Positions 1-5,442 of a DNA stretch of 9,558 nt are shown here, in pieces. This stretch comes from an uncultured Acidobacteriota bacterium. Lineage in GTDB: Bacteria > Acidobacteriota > Blastocatellia > Pyrinomonadales > Pyrinomonadaceae. The notes under the pieces are model-generated. The model ran no database searches, was not told where the DNA came from, and saw nothing but the letters and a program-made list of their open reading frames with translations. Each line of letters begins with the position of its first letter. Positions within the stretch are counted from its first letter, which is position 1. Location of the stretch: NCBI GenBank assembly GCA_902826385.1, contig CADEEU010000119.1, positions 1 through 9,558 of the forward strand, in the 5' to 3' direction. A program made the position numbers and the translations under genes.

Positions 1-130
1 TTCTTCATCTGTAAGTAAGAAAACCGACTATGTTTTGGCCGGGAGCGACGCGGGGTCGAAATTGACGAAAGCGGAGAGCTTGGGGGTCAAGGTTCTTTCT
101 GAAGCGGGACTGCAAAGTTTGCTGAATTAA
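1..130 (+). CDS. ligA: NAD-dependent DNA ligase LigA, C-terminal end (partial)
   Basis: Only the last 42 codons are inside the window; the frame begins at base 2 and stops with TAA at 128-130. The visible peptide reads SSVSKKTDYVLAG, then DAGSKLTKAESLGVKVLSE, which is the conserved C-terminal half of the BRCT domain closing bacterial NAD-dependent DNA ligases (Ser-Val-Ser-Lys-Lys-Thr followed by the Gly-Ser-Lys-Leu-x-Lys-Ala segment). The family seals nicks in duplex DNA during replication and repair, using NAD+ as adenylate donor; the BRCT domain contributes to DNA binding. The catalytic domains lie upstream of the window. Other BRCT proteins are possible, but this exact tail is typical of LigA. 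Confidence 0.87.
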   Translation, partial: SSSVSKKTDYVLAGSDAGSKLTKAESLGVKVLSEAGLQSLLN

Positions 131-137
131 GCGAAAT

Positions 138-167
138 TTCATTGAGACTAAATAACCATCGTATAAT
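138..167 (+). promoter_or_regulatory. Probable promoter of the toxin-antitoxin operon
   Basis: A perfect -10 box TATAAT lies at 162-167. The best-spaced -35 is TTCATT at 138-143 (18-base spacer), which is weak; TTGAGA at 142-147 matches better but leaves only 14 bases. Transcription would begin near 174, giving a leader of about 13 bases that consists almost entirely of the ribosome binding site. The promoter starts 8 bases after the ligA stop, so the module does not need ligA read-through. Confidence 0.5.
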
Positions 168-171
168 GGTT
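154..171 (+). promoter_or_regulatory. Inverted repeat over the -10 box, candidate antitoxin operator
   Basis: AACCAT (154-159) is repeated as its reverse complement ATGGTT (166-171) around six central bases. The dyad straddles the TATAAT box at 162-167, so a dimeric protein bound here would block RNA polymerase. Toxin-antitoxin operons are normally repressed by their own antitoxin, and AbrB/MazE-fold antitoxins bind DNA as dimers, so autoregulation is the natural reading. Binding itself is inferred, not shown. Confidence 0.4.
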
Positions 172-173
172 CC

Positions 174-182
174 GAGGTGGAG
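174..182 (+). promoter_or_regulatory. Ribosome binding site setting the antitoxin start
   Basis: The purine-rich GAGGTGGAG ends 4 bases before the ATG at 187. It decides for ATG 187 over in-frame upstream starts at 142 and 166, which lie in or before the promoter -10 region and would not be on the transcript. Confidence 0.6.
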
Positions 183-186
183 AATT

Positions 187-438
187 ATGAACGGAATTCT
201 TGAGTTAGAGAAGACGAAGGAACGGGTAAATACGGATACGTGGATCATGAGATTGCCCGACGAGGTATGCGACCGCGAGGGTCTGGCTAACGGAACTTTG
301 ATCAGTATGACGATTAAAGACGGTGGTATACAAACAAAGTTCATTCCTCCTCCGTCGAAAAAGCTAAGGGAGATCAGCAAAAGTCTCCTAGTTAAAGACC
401 GCGAACTCCATGAGAGGTTAAAAGCAATTGGAGACTAA
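187..438 (+). CDS. AbrB/SpoVT-like antitoxin paired with a Doc toxin
   Basis: This 83-residue protein is the likely antitoxin of a type II toxin-antitoxin pair: it would bind and silence the downstream Doc-family toxin and repress their shared promoter. Residues about 14-52 (TDTWIMRLPDEVCDREGLANGTLIS and the following strand up to FIPPP, here described only in outline) have the short-strand, 'LPDEVCDREGL.NGT' pattern of the swapped-hairpin AbrB/SpoVT/MazE DNA-binding fold. After a Pro-Pro-Pro hinge at 54-56, residues 57-83 form a charged helical tail ending HERLKAIGD, the kind of segment that wraps onto the toxin. The start is ATG 187, preceded by a strong ribosome binding site. The toxin gene begins 11 bases before this gene ends, implying coupled translation. 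The family assignment comes from pattern and context, not a database match. Confidence 0.72.
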   Translation: MNGILELEKTKERVNTDTWIMRLPDEVCDREGLANGTLISMTIKDGGIQTKFIPPPSKKLREISKSLLVKDRELHERLKAIGD

Positions 439-823
439 TGATGTCGTATATATCGATTTCGAGGAAGCGCTTTGGCTTCACTTTGAGTTGATGTGGTCAT
501 GGGACGAAATCCACATTGGCGTTGACCGTCGGGATTTGATCGAATCGGGGTTGGCCCGCCCGAAGCAGACTGCTTATTATGAAGAAGCAGATATTGTTCG
601 ACAGGCCGCTTCGTTGTGTTTTGGATTTATCAAAAATCATCCATGGCGTGGCGGAAACAAACGAACAGCGACCTATTTAATGCGATTCTTTCTGCTAAGA
701 AATGGTTTCGAGGTCGAATATGACGTTGACGACATGATAGAAATGGTGTTGGCGGTTGAATCGGATAAATGGAAGGTTGATGAGATAGAAAATTGGTTGC
801 GCGTAAGGACGAAAGAAATTTAA
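428..823 (+). CDS. doc: Doc-family (Fic fold) toxin of a toxin-antitoxin pair
   Basis: This 131-residue protein has the layout of death-on-curing toxins. A start segment VYIDFEEALWLH is followed by GVDRRDLIESGLARP (residues 31-45), matching the conserved G-x-R-D-x-x-L-x-E-S-A-L-A-R-P block. The Fic loop is HPWRGGNKRTA at 71-81. Doc proteins of this NKR type use ATP to phosphorylate EF-Tu and so stop translation; P1 Doc has H-x-F-x-D-A-N-K-R. Here the general base His71 and Asn77-Lys78-Arg79 are kept, but Phe is Trp73 and the usual Mg-coordinating Asp is Gly75, so activity is uncertain. The start appears to be TTG at 428, the only reasonable in-frame start before the conserved block. It is preceded by AGAGG at 413-417 and overlaps the antitoxin by 11 bases; the two ATGs at 438 and 441 are out of frame. 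The gene is AT-richer than the downstream protease (26 of 60 G+C at 721-780, against 37 of 60 at 7081-7140), consistent with recent acquisition. Confidence 0.85.
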   Translation: METNDVVYIDFEEALWLHFELMWSWDEIHIGVDRRDLIESGLARPKQTAYYEEADIVRQAASLCFGFIKNHPWRGGNKRTATYLMRFFLLRNGFEVEYDVDDMIEMVLAVESDKWKVDEIENWLRVRTKEI

Positions 824-825
824 AG

Positions 826-856
826 AAACTTACCGGCAAAACGAAAGGGAAGTTTT
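826..856 (+). terminator. Weak hairpin after the toxin gene
   Basis: AAACTTaCC at 826-834 can pair with GGgAAGTTT at 847-855 with one A-G mismatch and a 12-base loop. The 3' arm merges into a short T run ending at 856. The stem is AT-rich and the T tract short, so it is at best a weak terminator between the toxin and glyA. Confidence 0.22.
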
Positions 857-876
857 GAATAAAATTGAAGGACAGA

Positions 877-2175
877 ATGAAAAACTTTTTCACAACAAAC
901 ATATCCGGAGCCGACCCTGTCATAAGCAATGCGATTGACGACGAAGTCCGCCGCCAAACCAACGGCCTTGAACTCATTGCTTCGGAGAACTTCGTTTCCG
1001 AAGCGGTGCTCCAGACGATGGGAACGGTTTTTACGAACAAGTACGCCGAGGGTTACCCGGGCAAGCGTTATTATGGCGGGTGTGAGTTTGCGGATGTGGT
1101 GGAGCAGGCGGCGATCGACCGGGCTAAGGAGATCTTTGGGGCCGAGCATGCGAATGTGCAGCCGCATTCGGGGGCGCAGGCGAATATGGCTGTGCTGATG
1201 ACGGCATTGGAGCATGGCGATCAGATTCTTGGCATGAATTTGTCGCACGGCGGGCATTTGACGCATGGGCATCCGTTGAATTTTTCGGGGATCAATTACA
1301 AGGTCGCGGATTACGGCGTCAATAAAGACACCGAGCAGATCGATTACGACGAGCTGCAGCGGTTGGCCGAAGAGCATAAACCCAAATTACTGATCTGCGG
1401 AGCGTCGGCCTATCCGCGGACGATTGATTTCGAGCGGATCGGGCAGATTGCGCAAAGTGTCGGGGCAAAGGTGATGGCGGATATCGCTCACATTGCCGGG
1501 CTGGTTGCGACCGGGTTGCATCCGTCGCCGGTGCCGCACTGCGAGTTTGTCACGACGACGACGCATAAGACTTTGCGCGGACCGCGCGGCGGTTTGATCT
1601 TGTGTCGAGAAGAGTTTGCAAAAGACGTCGACCGCAGTGTTTTCCCGGGCGTGCAGGGCGGGCCGCTGGTGCACATCATTGCGGCGAAGGCCGTTTCGTT
1701 CGGTGAAGCCTTGCAAGCCGATTTCAAGAGCTACCAGCAGCAGATCGTCAACAACGCAAAGGCGCTGGCCCAAACGCTCAGCGACGCGGGTCTCCGGCTT
1801 GTCTCCGGCGGGACGGATAATCATCTTCTCCTCGTCGATGTTTATATGGACGGCAAAGGCATCACCGGAAAGGTAGCTGAGAAAGCGTTGGATGAGGTGC
1901 ACATCACGGTCAATAAAAATACGATTCCGTTCGATACGCAAAAGCCTTTCGTTGCATCGGGAATTCGTCTCGGAACACCGGCCTTGACCACGCGCGGCAT
2001 GAAGGAAGAAGACATGCATTCGATCGGCGAAATGATCGCGGCCATTATTCGTGAGCCAGAATCCGAACAGGTCAAAGATTTGGTAAAAAGGAGCGTCGCC
2101 GAACTAACTGCGAAATTTCCGATGTATCCGGAAAGGTTGAAAGAGAGGTCGGGAGGAGCGAGCCGTGCGAATTAA
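877..2175 (+). CDS. glyA: Serine hydroxymethyltransferase
   Basis: This PLP-dependent enzyme interconverts serine and glycine while charging tetrahydrofolate with a one-carbon unit; it is cytoplasmic and central to purine, thymidylate and methionine supply. The 432-residue length is normal for the family. Recognisable blocks run in order: LELIASENF near 31-39, NKYAEGYPGKRYYGG near 54-68, VQPHSGAQANMAV near 94-106, VMADIAHIAGLVA near 199-211 (the Asp that contacts the PLP ring nitrogen), and VTTTTHKTLRGPRGG near 225-239. In this last block Lys231 is the residue that forms the internal aldimine (Lys229 in E. coli). ATG 877 is preferred because GAAGGA lies just upstream (867-872); a TTG at 865 would add four residues. 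No clear promoter is seen in the 53-base gap after the toxin gene. The short C-terminal tail rich in Gly, Ser and Arg is unremarkable. Confidence 0.97.
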   Translation: MKNFFTTNISGADPVISNAIDDEVRRQTNGLELIASENFVSEAVLQTMGTVFTNKYAEGYPGKRYYGGCEFADVVEQAAIDRAKEIFGAEHANVQPHSGAQANMAVLMTALEHGDQILGMNLSHGGHLTHGHPLNFSGINYKVADYGVNKDTEQIDYDELQRLAEEHKPKLLICGASAYPRTIDFERIGQIAQSVGAKVMADIAHIAGLVATGLHPSPVPHCEFVTTTTHKTLRGPRGGLILCREEFAKDVDRSVFPGVQGGPLVHIIAAKAVSFGEALQADFKSYQQQIVNNAKALAQTLSDAGLRLVSGGTDNHLLLVDVYMDGKGITGKVAEKALDEVHITVNKNTIPFDTQKPFVASGIRLGTPALTTRGMKEEDMHSIGEMIAAIIREPESEQVKDLVKRSVAELTAKFPMYPERLKERSGGASRAN

Positions 2176-2232
2176 CGAAGTTCCATGCATGCTCCGCTCA
2201 TAGACAAACAATTCAAGAACGAACGAAGTCGG

Positions 2233-2628
2233 ATGAAGTCCCTTTTAGCTCTTATTCTTGGCCTGGTATCGTCGGTATCGGTGTTCAGCCAGACTGCTGA
2301 CACCCGATCGATGCCGGCCGACTTTCGAAGCGACAACTGCACGCTGTTTCCTAATGGCAATTATGCCGATTGCTGCGTCGCTCACGACAAAGATTATTAC
2401 TTTGGCGGTTCACTAAAGGAGCGAAGGGCGTCCGACAAGCGGCTGCGCGAATGTGTCAGGTCAAAAGGCAAGGGATGGAAGCATAAAATACTTGCGGACG
2501 GAATGTACCTTGCCGTGCGCCTCGGCGGCGTTTCATTTCTGCCGACTCCGTTTCGGTGGGGTTTTGGGAATAAGTGGCCGAGAAAAAGTCCCGAAAAGCC
2601 GAAAATAGAAAACGTCGCAACACCGTAG
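2233..2628 (+). CDS. Secreted phospholipase A2-like small protein
   Basis: This 131-residue protein has a clear Sec signal peptide (MKSLLALILGLVSSVSVFS, cleavage probably after residue 19). The mature part contains CCVAHDKDYY at 47-56, matching the C-C-x-x-H-D-x-C-Y active-site helix of secreted phospholipase A2 (catalytic His48 and Ca-binding Asp49 correspond to His51 and Asp52). It also contains ASDKRLRECV at 66-75, where Asp68 and Cys74 have the same six-residue spacing as PLA2 Asp99 and Cys105. Cys36 could pair with Cys48 and Cys47 with Cys74; the third classical pair is replaced by Asp54 and Ser67. The expected role is Ca-dependent hydrolysis of the sn-2 acyl bond of phospholipids outside the cytoplasm, but the Ca loop (37-46) is short and unlike the classical one. 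The start at 2233 is chosen for the signal peptide; ATG 2185 would put 16 polar residues in front. It lies 57 bases after glyA and converges on the next gene with a 5-base gap. Confidence 0.7.
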   Translation: MKSLLALILGLVSSVSVFSQTADTRSMPADFRSDNCTLFPNGNYADCCVAHDKDYYFGGSLKERRASDKRLRECVRSKGKGWKHKILADGMYLAVRLGGVSFLPTPFRWGFGNKWPRKSPEKPKIENVATP

Positions 2629-2633
2629 CGCGG

Positions 2634-3251
2634 CTATTCGCCCATCAACTCGCTATCGGGAAAATAATGTTCCAGCGCGTCCCTCGCTTCTTCCGATTCG
2701 TATTCGTAGGCCTTTTGTTCAAGCGAGCTTGCTCCGATATCGGAGTAAAGCGGATCCTCTAATAGCGGTACCAGTGTCTGCACCGGCAGCATCGAGAGCG
2801 TTTCGTAGGCAATCGCCCTGATCTGCGGCATTTCGGTTTGACGGACGATCTCAGCTATTTCCGCGGCCGAAAAGCGTTCGAAAAGCCGGTCGGAGAGCTT
2901 GTCCAGCTTATTGTAGTCGTGTTTTTTCAGTGCGCGTTCGGCCAGTTGAATGAAAACTTCCGCCGAACCGCTCTGGGCCTCAAGCACGCGGACGCACGTC
3001 TCGGCCAGCTCCGCTATTTCCCCCAACTTTTCCGAGTCTTTTTTAACGGCGGCGGTTTTGGACTGTTCATCCAGTGCGGTCAGCAAACGGCTGACCTCCC
3101 AATCTGCGTGTGCGTCGTAGGAAAATTTTTGTGAAGGACTGGTGAAGTTTGCACCGCCGGAACGCATTGCACCAGCGAGCATTTTTTTTGTAATCGGCCG
3201 CAAACCGTCCCAAACGCTGACAACTGCGGGTCCAAGGTCTTTTATTAACAT
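2634..3251 (-). CDS. Unrecognised helical protein, 205 residues
   Basis: I do not recognise this protein. It has no signal peptide or membrane segment and should be cytoplasmic. From about residue 50 it is almost wholly alpha-helical in appearance, rich in Ala, Glu, Leu and Lys, with helix pairs of the kind seen in HEAT or TPR-type scaffolds (for example LAERALKKHDYNKLDKLSDRL and the segment IRAIAYETLSMLPVQTLVPLL). No catalytic motif is visible, and the C-terminus is acidic (EYESEEARDALEHYFPDSELMGE region). ATG 3251 is taken as start; TTG 3293 is an in-frame alternative adding 14 residues, but it would lie almost exactly at the predicted transcription start. It is last in a run of three minus-strand genes, 96 bases after the 110-residue gene, with its own possible promoter, and ends 5 bases from the convergent PLA2-like gene. 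Confidence 0.7.
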   Translation of the reverse strand: MLIKDLGPAVVSVWDGLRPITKKMLAGAMRSGGANFTSPSQKFSYDAHADWEVSRLLTALDEQSKTAAVKKDSEKLGEIAELAETCVRVLEAQSGSAEVFIQLAERALKKHDYNKLDKLSDRLFERFSAAEIAEIVRQTEMPQIRAIAYETLSMLPVQTLVPLLEDPLYSDIGASSLEQKAYEYESEEARDALEHYFPDSELMGE

Positions 3252-3301
3252 TTCGACTACGTAAAGTGTGCTGTCAAATCGCACACTTGTCAACCAACTA
3301 T

Positions 3302-3331
3302 ATTAGATGACAAATCGACCCCGTTTATCAA
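3302..3331 (-). promoter_or_regulatory. Possible promoter of the 205-residue protein gene
   Basis: On the minus strand TTGATA (3331-3326) is followed after 18 bases by TCTAAT (3307-3302); each differs from consensus at one position. Transcription would begin near 3295, giving a leader of about 44 bases to ATG 3251, or an essentially leaderless TTG start at 3293. Confidence 0.4.
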
Positions 3332-3347
3332 GAAAAATGCTCGCCCA

Positions 3348-3680
3348 TCATTTTGCAGGCAAGGACGCTCCGAGCATCTTCGCTTCAGTTTCACGCAGCG
3401 TTGCCTCAACTTCGTCCGACTGCACGCCTTCTCTGATGCCGGTCACAATTGCGTAAGGTGTTCCGGTTAAACGGCGAAGCTCCCACGCGGTCACGTCCGG
3501 TTTGGACGAGCGGGAAAACCACGCCGCATCGAGCTGAGACGCTGTTACGTCTGCGTCGCCGAACAAATCAGACGGCTCGCCACAACCGGCCCGCAGGCTG
3601 TCAGAAAGCAAAACACGGCGTAATTTCCAGCCGTGTTTCTCGTATTGCTCAATTATTTGCTTTATTGCCGCCTGGTCCAT
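3348..3680 (-). CDS. Unrecognised small cytoplasmic protein, 110 residues
   Basis: I do not recognise a named family. The protein begins MDQAAIKQIIEQYEKHGWKL, a helix leading into a RRVLLSDSL strand, has a middle containing DAAWFSRSSKPDVTAWELRRL, and ends in a charged helix (SDEVEATLRETEAKML). There is no signal peptide, membrane segment or cysteine cluster. Its ATG shares one base with the stop of the upstream lipoprotein gene (TAATG on the minus strand), so the two are almost certainly translated in a coupled way from one message. The compact size and lack of an active-site motif fit a small binding or regulatory protein, but that is a guess. Confidence 0.72.
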   Translation of the reverse strand: MDQAAIKQIIEQYEKHGWKLRRVLLSDSLRAGCGEPSDLFGDADVTASQLDAAWFSRSSKPDVTAWELRRLTGTPYAIVTGIREGVQSDEVEATLRETEAKMLGASLPAK

Positions 3681-4300
3681 TACTTTTTCTTCGGCAGCGG
3701 TTCGACCTGCGGGCCATCGTATTTCGGAACATTGGTGTTTACGTTCGCGTTGGAGTTCGCCATGATATTCTGCGGCGGGGCCTGATTTCCCAGAGCAACG
3801 TTGGCGGCCTCTTTTTCTTTAGTCGCCATACCTTTGCCCGGCGATTTGAAAATGCCGTTAAACTGTTCGGCAAACGCCATTTTCCATTTGCCGTCTTCAT
3901 TTACGAACGGCAGGTCCTCCCATATCTGGTCCTTGTTATTCCGAACCTCAAGGGCGGCCCAACAGCTTGAAAGACGTTCGTCGCGCATCTCCGGCAGCGT
4001 CGGCGAAAAGGTCGTCGCGGTGAAACCGTTTTCGTAAACTTTCTCAATGGTGTTTTTCTGTCGCGTGGCAAGAAACTCAGCAAATTCCTGACTTTTCTTG
4101 GACATTTCGGCCTTTATCTGTTCGGTGTTTTTCTGCTTAACGGCGGCGAACAAACGCCTGTAAGCCTCGGTCGGCGTATCGTTTACAGGATCGCAGACTT
4201 TCTCGGCTGCGGTATTAGTGTTTGCCTTCGGTTCGCTTCCGCATCCGATAGACGTCAGGCAAATCACGAAGATCGAAAATAAAACAAAACTTTTTCTCAT
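3680..4300 (-). CDS. NTF2-like lipoprotein (DUF4878-type)
   Basis: This 206-residue protein starts MRKSFVLFSIFVICLTSIGC, a signal sequence ending in a lipobox-like SIGC with Cys20 as the likely lipidated residue, so it should be anchored to a membrane facing the periplasm. The box is slightly unusual, with Ser rather than Leu at -3. Residues about 41-153 look like an NTF2-like/DUF4878 cone: TPTEAYRRLFAAVKQKNTEQI (helix 1, about 42-62), and the closing strands with LPFVNEDGKWKMAF near 130-143. These domains often bind small ligands or partner proteins and usually lack catalysis. The tail 180-206 is Asn-rich and then basic (PLPKKK). ATG 4300 is chosen because it opens the signal peptide and lies about 40 bases after the predicted transcription start; an upstream in-frame TTG-type start at 4345 would precede it. 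It leads the minus-strand unit. Confidence 0.75.
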   Translation of the reverse strand: MRKSFVLFSIFVICLTSIGCGSEPKANTNTAAEKVCDPVNDTPTEAYRRLFAAVKQKNTEQIKAEMSKKSQEFAEFLATRQKNTIEKVYENGFTATTFSPTLPEMRDERLSSCWAALEVRNNKDQIWEDLPFVNEDGKWKMAFAEQFNGIFKSPGKGMATKEKEAANVALGNQAPPQNIMANSNANVNTNVPKYDGPQVEPLPKKK

Positions 4301-4346
4301 AATTACTCGAATCACTGAACTTTCGTAAAAATCGGAGTTCCTCAAA

Positions 4347-4375
4347 AGTATAATTTCTGGCGGCCTAAATGTAAA
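4347..4375 (-). promoter_or_regulatory. Near-consensus promoter of the lipoprotein operon
   Basis: On the minus strand TTTACA (4375-4370), a 17-base spacer and TATACT (4352-4347) give a sigma-70-type promoter with 5 of 6 matches in each box and ideal spacing. Transcription would start near 4340, about 40 bases ahead of the lipoprotein ATG at 4300. Confidence 0.6.
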
Positions 4376-4527
4376 TTTTTACGTTATTTGGAAAGTGGCT
4401 AATTTGAGATGGCTTTTCTGTGCGATCTTCGGCGTTGAACTTGTGTTGAGATTTTTCAATGTGGAGAACGCAAAGTAAAACGCTTGAGTTCGCGGAGAGT
4501 CGATTTAAGACAAATTGAATTCGAAAC
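4376..4527. other. Central part of divergent intergenic region
   Basis: The 281-base gap between divergent genes (4301-4581) carries a promoter at each end. Between them I see no open reading frame with coding character and no RNA gene. Positions about 4461-4498 contain GGAGAACGCAAAG, AAACGC and GTTCGCGGAGAG, resembling degenerate copies of the CGCAAAG-type intergenic repeat found more clearly at 6437-6503. Confidence 0.35.
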
Positions 4528-4556
4528 TCATGCGTTTACGCGTTCACGGTTATAAT
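4528..4556 (+). promoter_or_regulatory. Probable promoter of the zinc-ribbon gene
   Basis: A perfect TATAAT lies at 4551-4556. The 17-base-spaced -35 position (4528-4533, TCATGC) is poor, so an activator or another sigma factor may be involved. The start would be near 4563, leaving a leader of about 19 bases without a strong Shine-Dalgarno sequence. Confidence 0.4.
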
Positions 4557-4581
4557 CTAAAGGCTGGAATTTCAAAACCTG

Positions 4582-5442
4582 ATGAAGACCTGCCCCAATT
4601 GTCAGACACAGTATACGGACGACACGCTGCGTTTTTGTCTGCAGGACGGAGCAGAGCTCACGTCGGTTACGCGCGAGCCCACCGTTTCGTTATCGGAACT
4701 AGAGATGGAAACCGTCGCGCGTCAGATTCCTGTACGCAAATCGGAAACCTCGCATTTAAGCAATCCAAGTGAAGTAAGTCACGTCTCGTCCGTTCAACCC
4801 AAGGCGGCAGGAAACTCGAAGACTGTCTTTGCGGTGGTTGCGACCGCACTTGGCATGCTTTTGATCTTTAGCATCGTTGGCGTCGGGCTTTGGTTCTATT
4901 TTCGCGATAGCGGCAGCGTGATCGTAAAAAACGACAATCGGCCCAACGCAGCACCGAATTCAAATGCTGAGGCTACGCCGGAGCCGACTATAAAACCAAC
5001 ACAAACACCTGCCGCGAACAACAATTCTCAAACAAATAAGCCGCCGGTCGACATAAATCGAGGGCAGATCTTCCGCGACGTATCCCAGCAGATCTACAGT
5101 TGGCGGGACGACGCACAGAACGGCGACCTCGATTCGCAGATGCGAAAATATGCGCCTTCCGTCGATTACTACCAAAAACGCGGAGCCTCGCGTGACTTCA
5201 TTCGTGCCGACCGGGCGCGTGCGTACGGCATGTCCGATTCGTTTTCGATCACGATCGACAATATGGCGATCGATATAGACGAATCGGGCCAGACTGCCAC
5301 CGCTGCGTTCGACAAGGAATGGGTGTTCGACGGCGAACGCCGCTCTGCCGGAAAGGTGCGTCAGCAGCTTCGGTTTCGCAATGTAAACGGCGTGTGGCTG
5401 ATCTCGGGCGAACGCGACGTAAGCGTCTATTACAGGAATTAA
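4582..5442 (+). CDS. Zinc-ribbon, single-TM, NTF2-like membrane protein
   Basis: This 286-residue protein has three parts. Residues 1-24 are a half zinc ribbon, CPNC at 4-7 and FCLQDG at 18-23, with Cys4, Cys7 and Cys19; the fourth position is Asp22 instead of Cys. Residues about 82-107 are one transmembrane helix (from FAVVATALGMLLIF onwards), followed by an Asn/Pro/Thr linker (about 117-157). Residues 160-286 resemble an NTF2-like fold, ending in strands with VWLISGERDVSVYYRN. The ribbon should be cytoplasmic and the NTF2-like domain extracytoplasmic. This architecture is recurrent in acidobacteria with unknown function; a sensory or scaffold role is only inferred. Its TAA is followed directly by the ATG of the dehydrogenase gene, with no spacer, so the two are co-translated. 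An overlapping frame starting at 4515 is a shadow. Confidence 0.75.
   Translation: MKTCPNCQTQYTDDTLRFCLQDGAELTSVTREPTVSLSELEMETVARQIPVRKSETSHLSNPSEVSHVSSVQPKAAGNSKTVFAVVATALGMLLIFSIVGVGLWFYFRDSGSVIVKNDNRPNAAPNSNAEATPEPTIKPTQTPAANNNSQTNKPPVDINRGQIFRDVSQQIYSWRDDAQNGDLDSQMRKYAPSVDYYQKRGASRDFIRADRARAYGMSDSFSITIDNMAIDIDESGQTATAAFDKEWVFDGERRSAGKVRQQLRFRNVNGVWLISGERDVSVYYRN

Noticed and set aside
142..186. Earlier start for the antitoxin at 142
   Set aside because: The extra residues are encoded by the promoter and operator, and ATG 187 has the strong ribosome binding site.
1387..2019. Long minus-strand open frame opposite glyA
   Set aside because: Its translation is rich in Arg, His and Gln with no family pattern; it is a shadow of a GC-rich conserved gene on the plus strand.
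2626..2675. Short inverted repeats at the convergent gene ends (TAGC/GCTA)
   Set aside because: Stems are too short and overlap coding sequence; no T tract on either strand, so a bidirectional terminator is not supported.
2838..3134. Plus-strand open frame opposite the 205-residue protein
   Set aside because: Phe/Gly/Gln-rich translation without motif, opposite a helical protein with coherent composition.
4515..4772. Plus-strand open frame overlapping the zinc-ribbon gene start
   Set aside because: It overlaps the promoter and the CPNC-encoding region in another frame and has no domain character.
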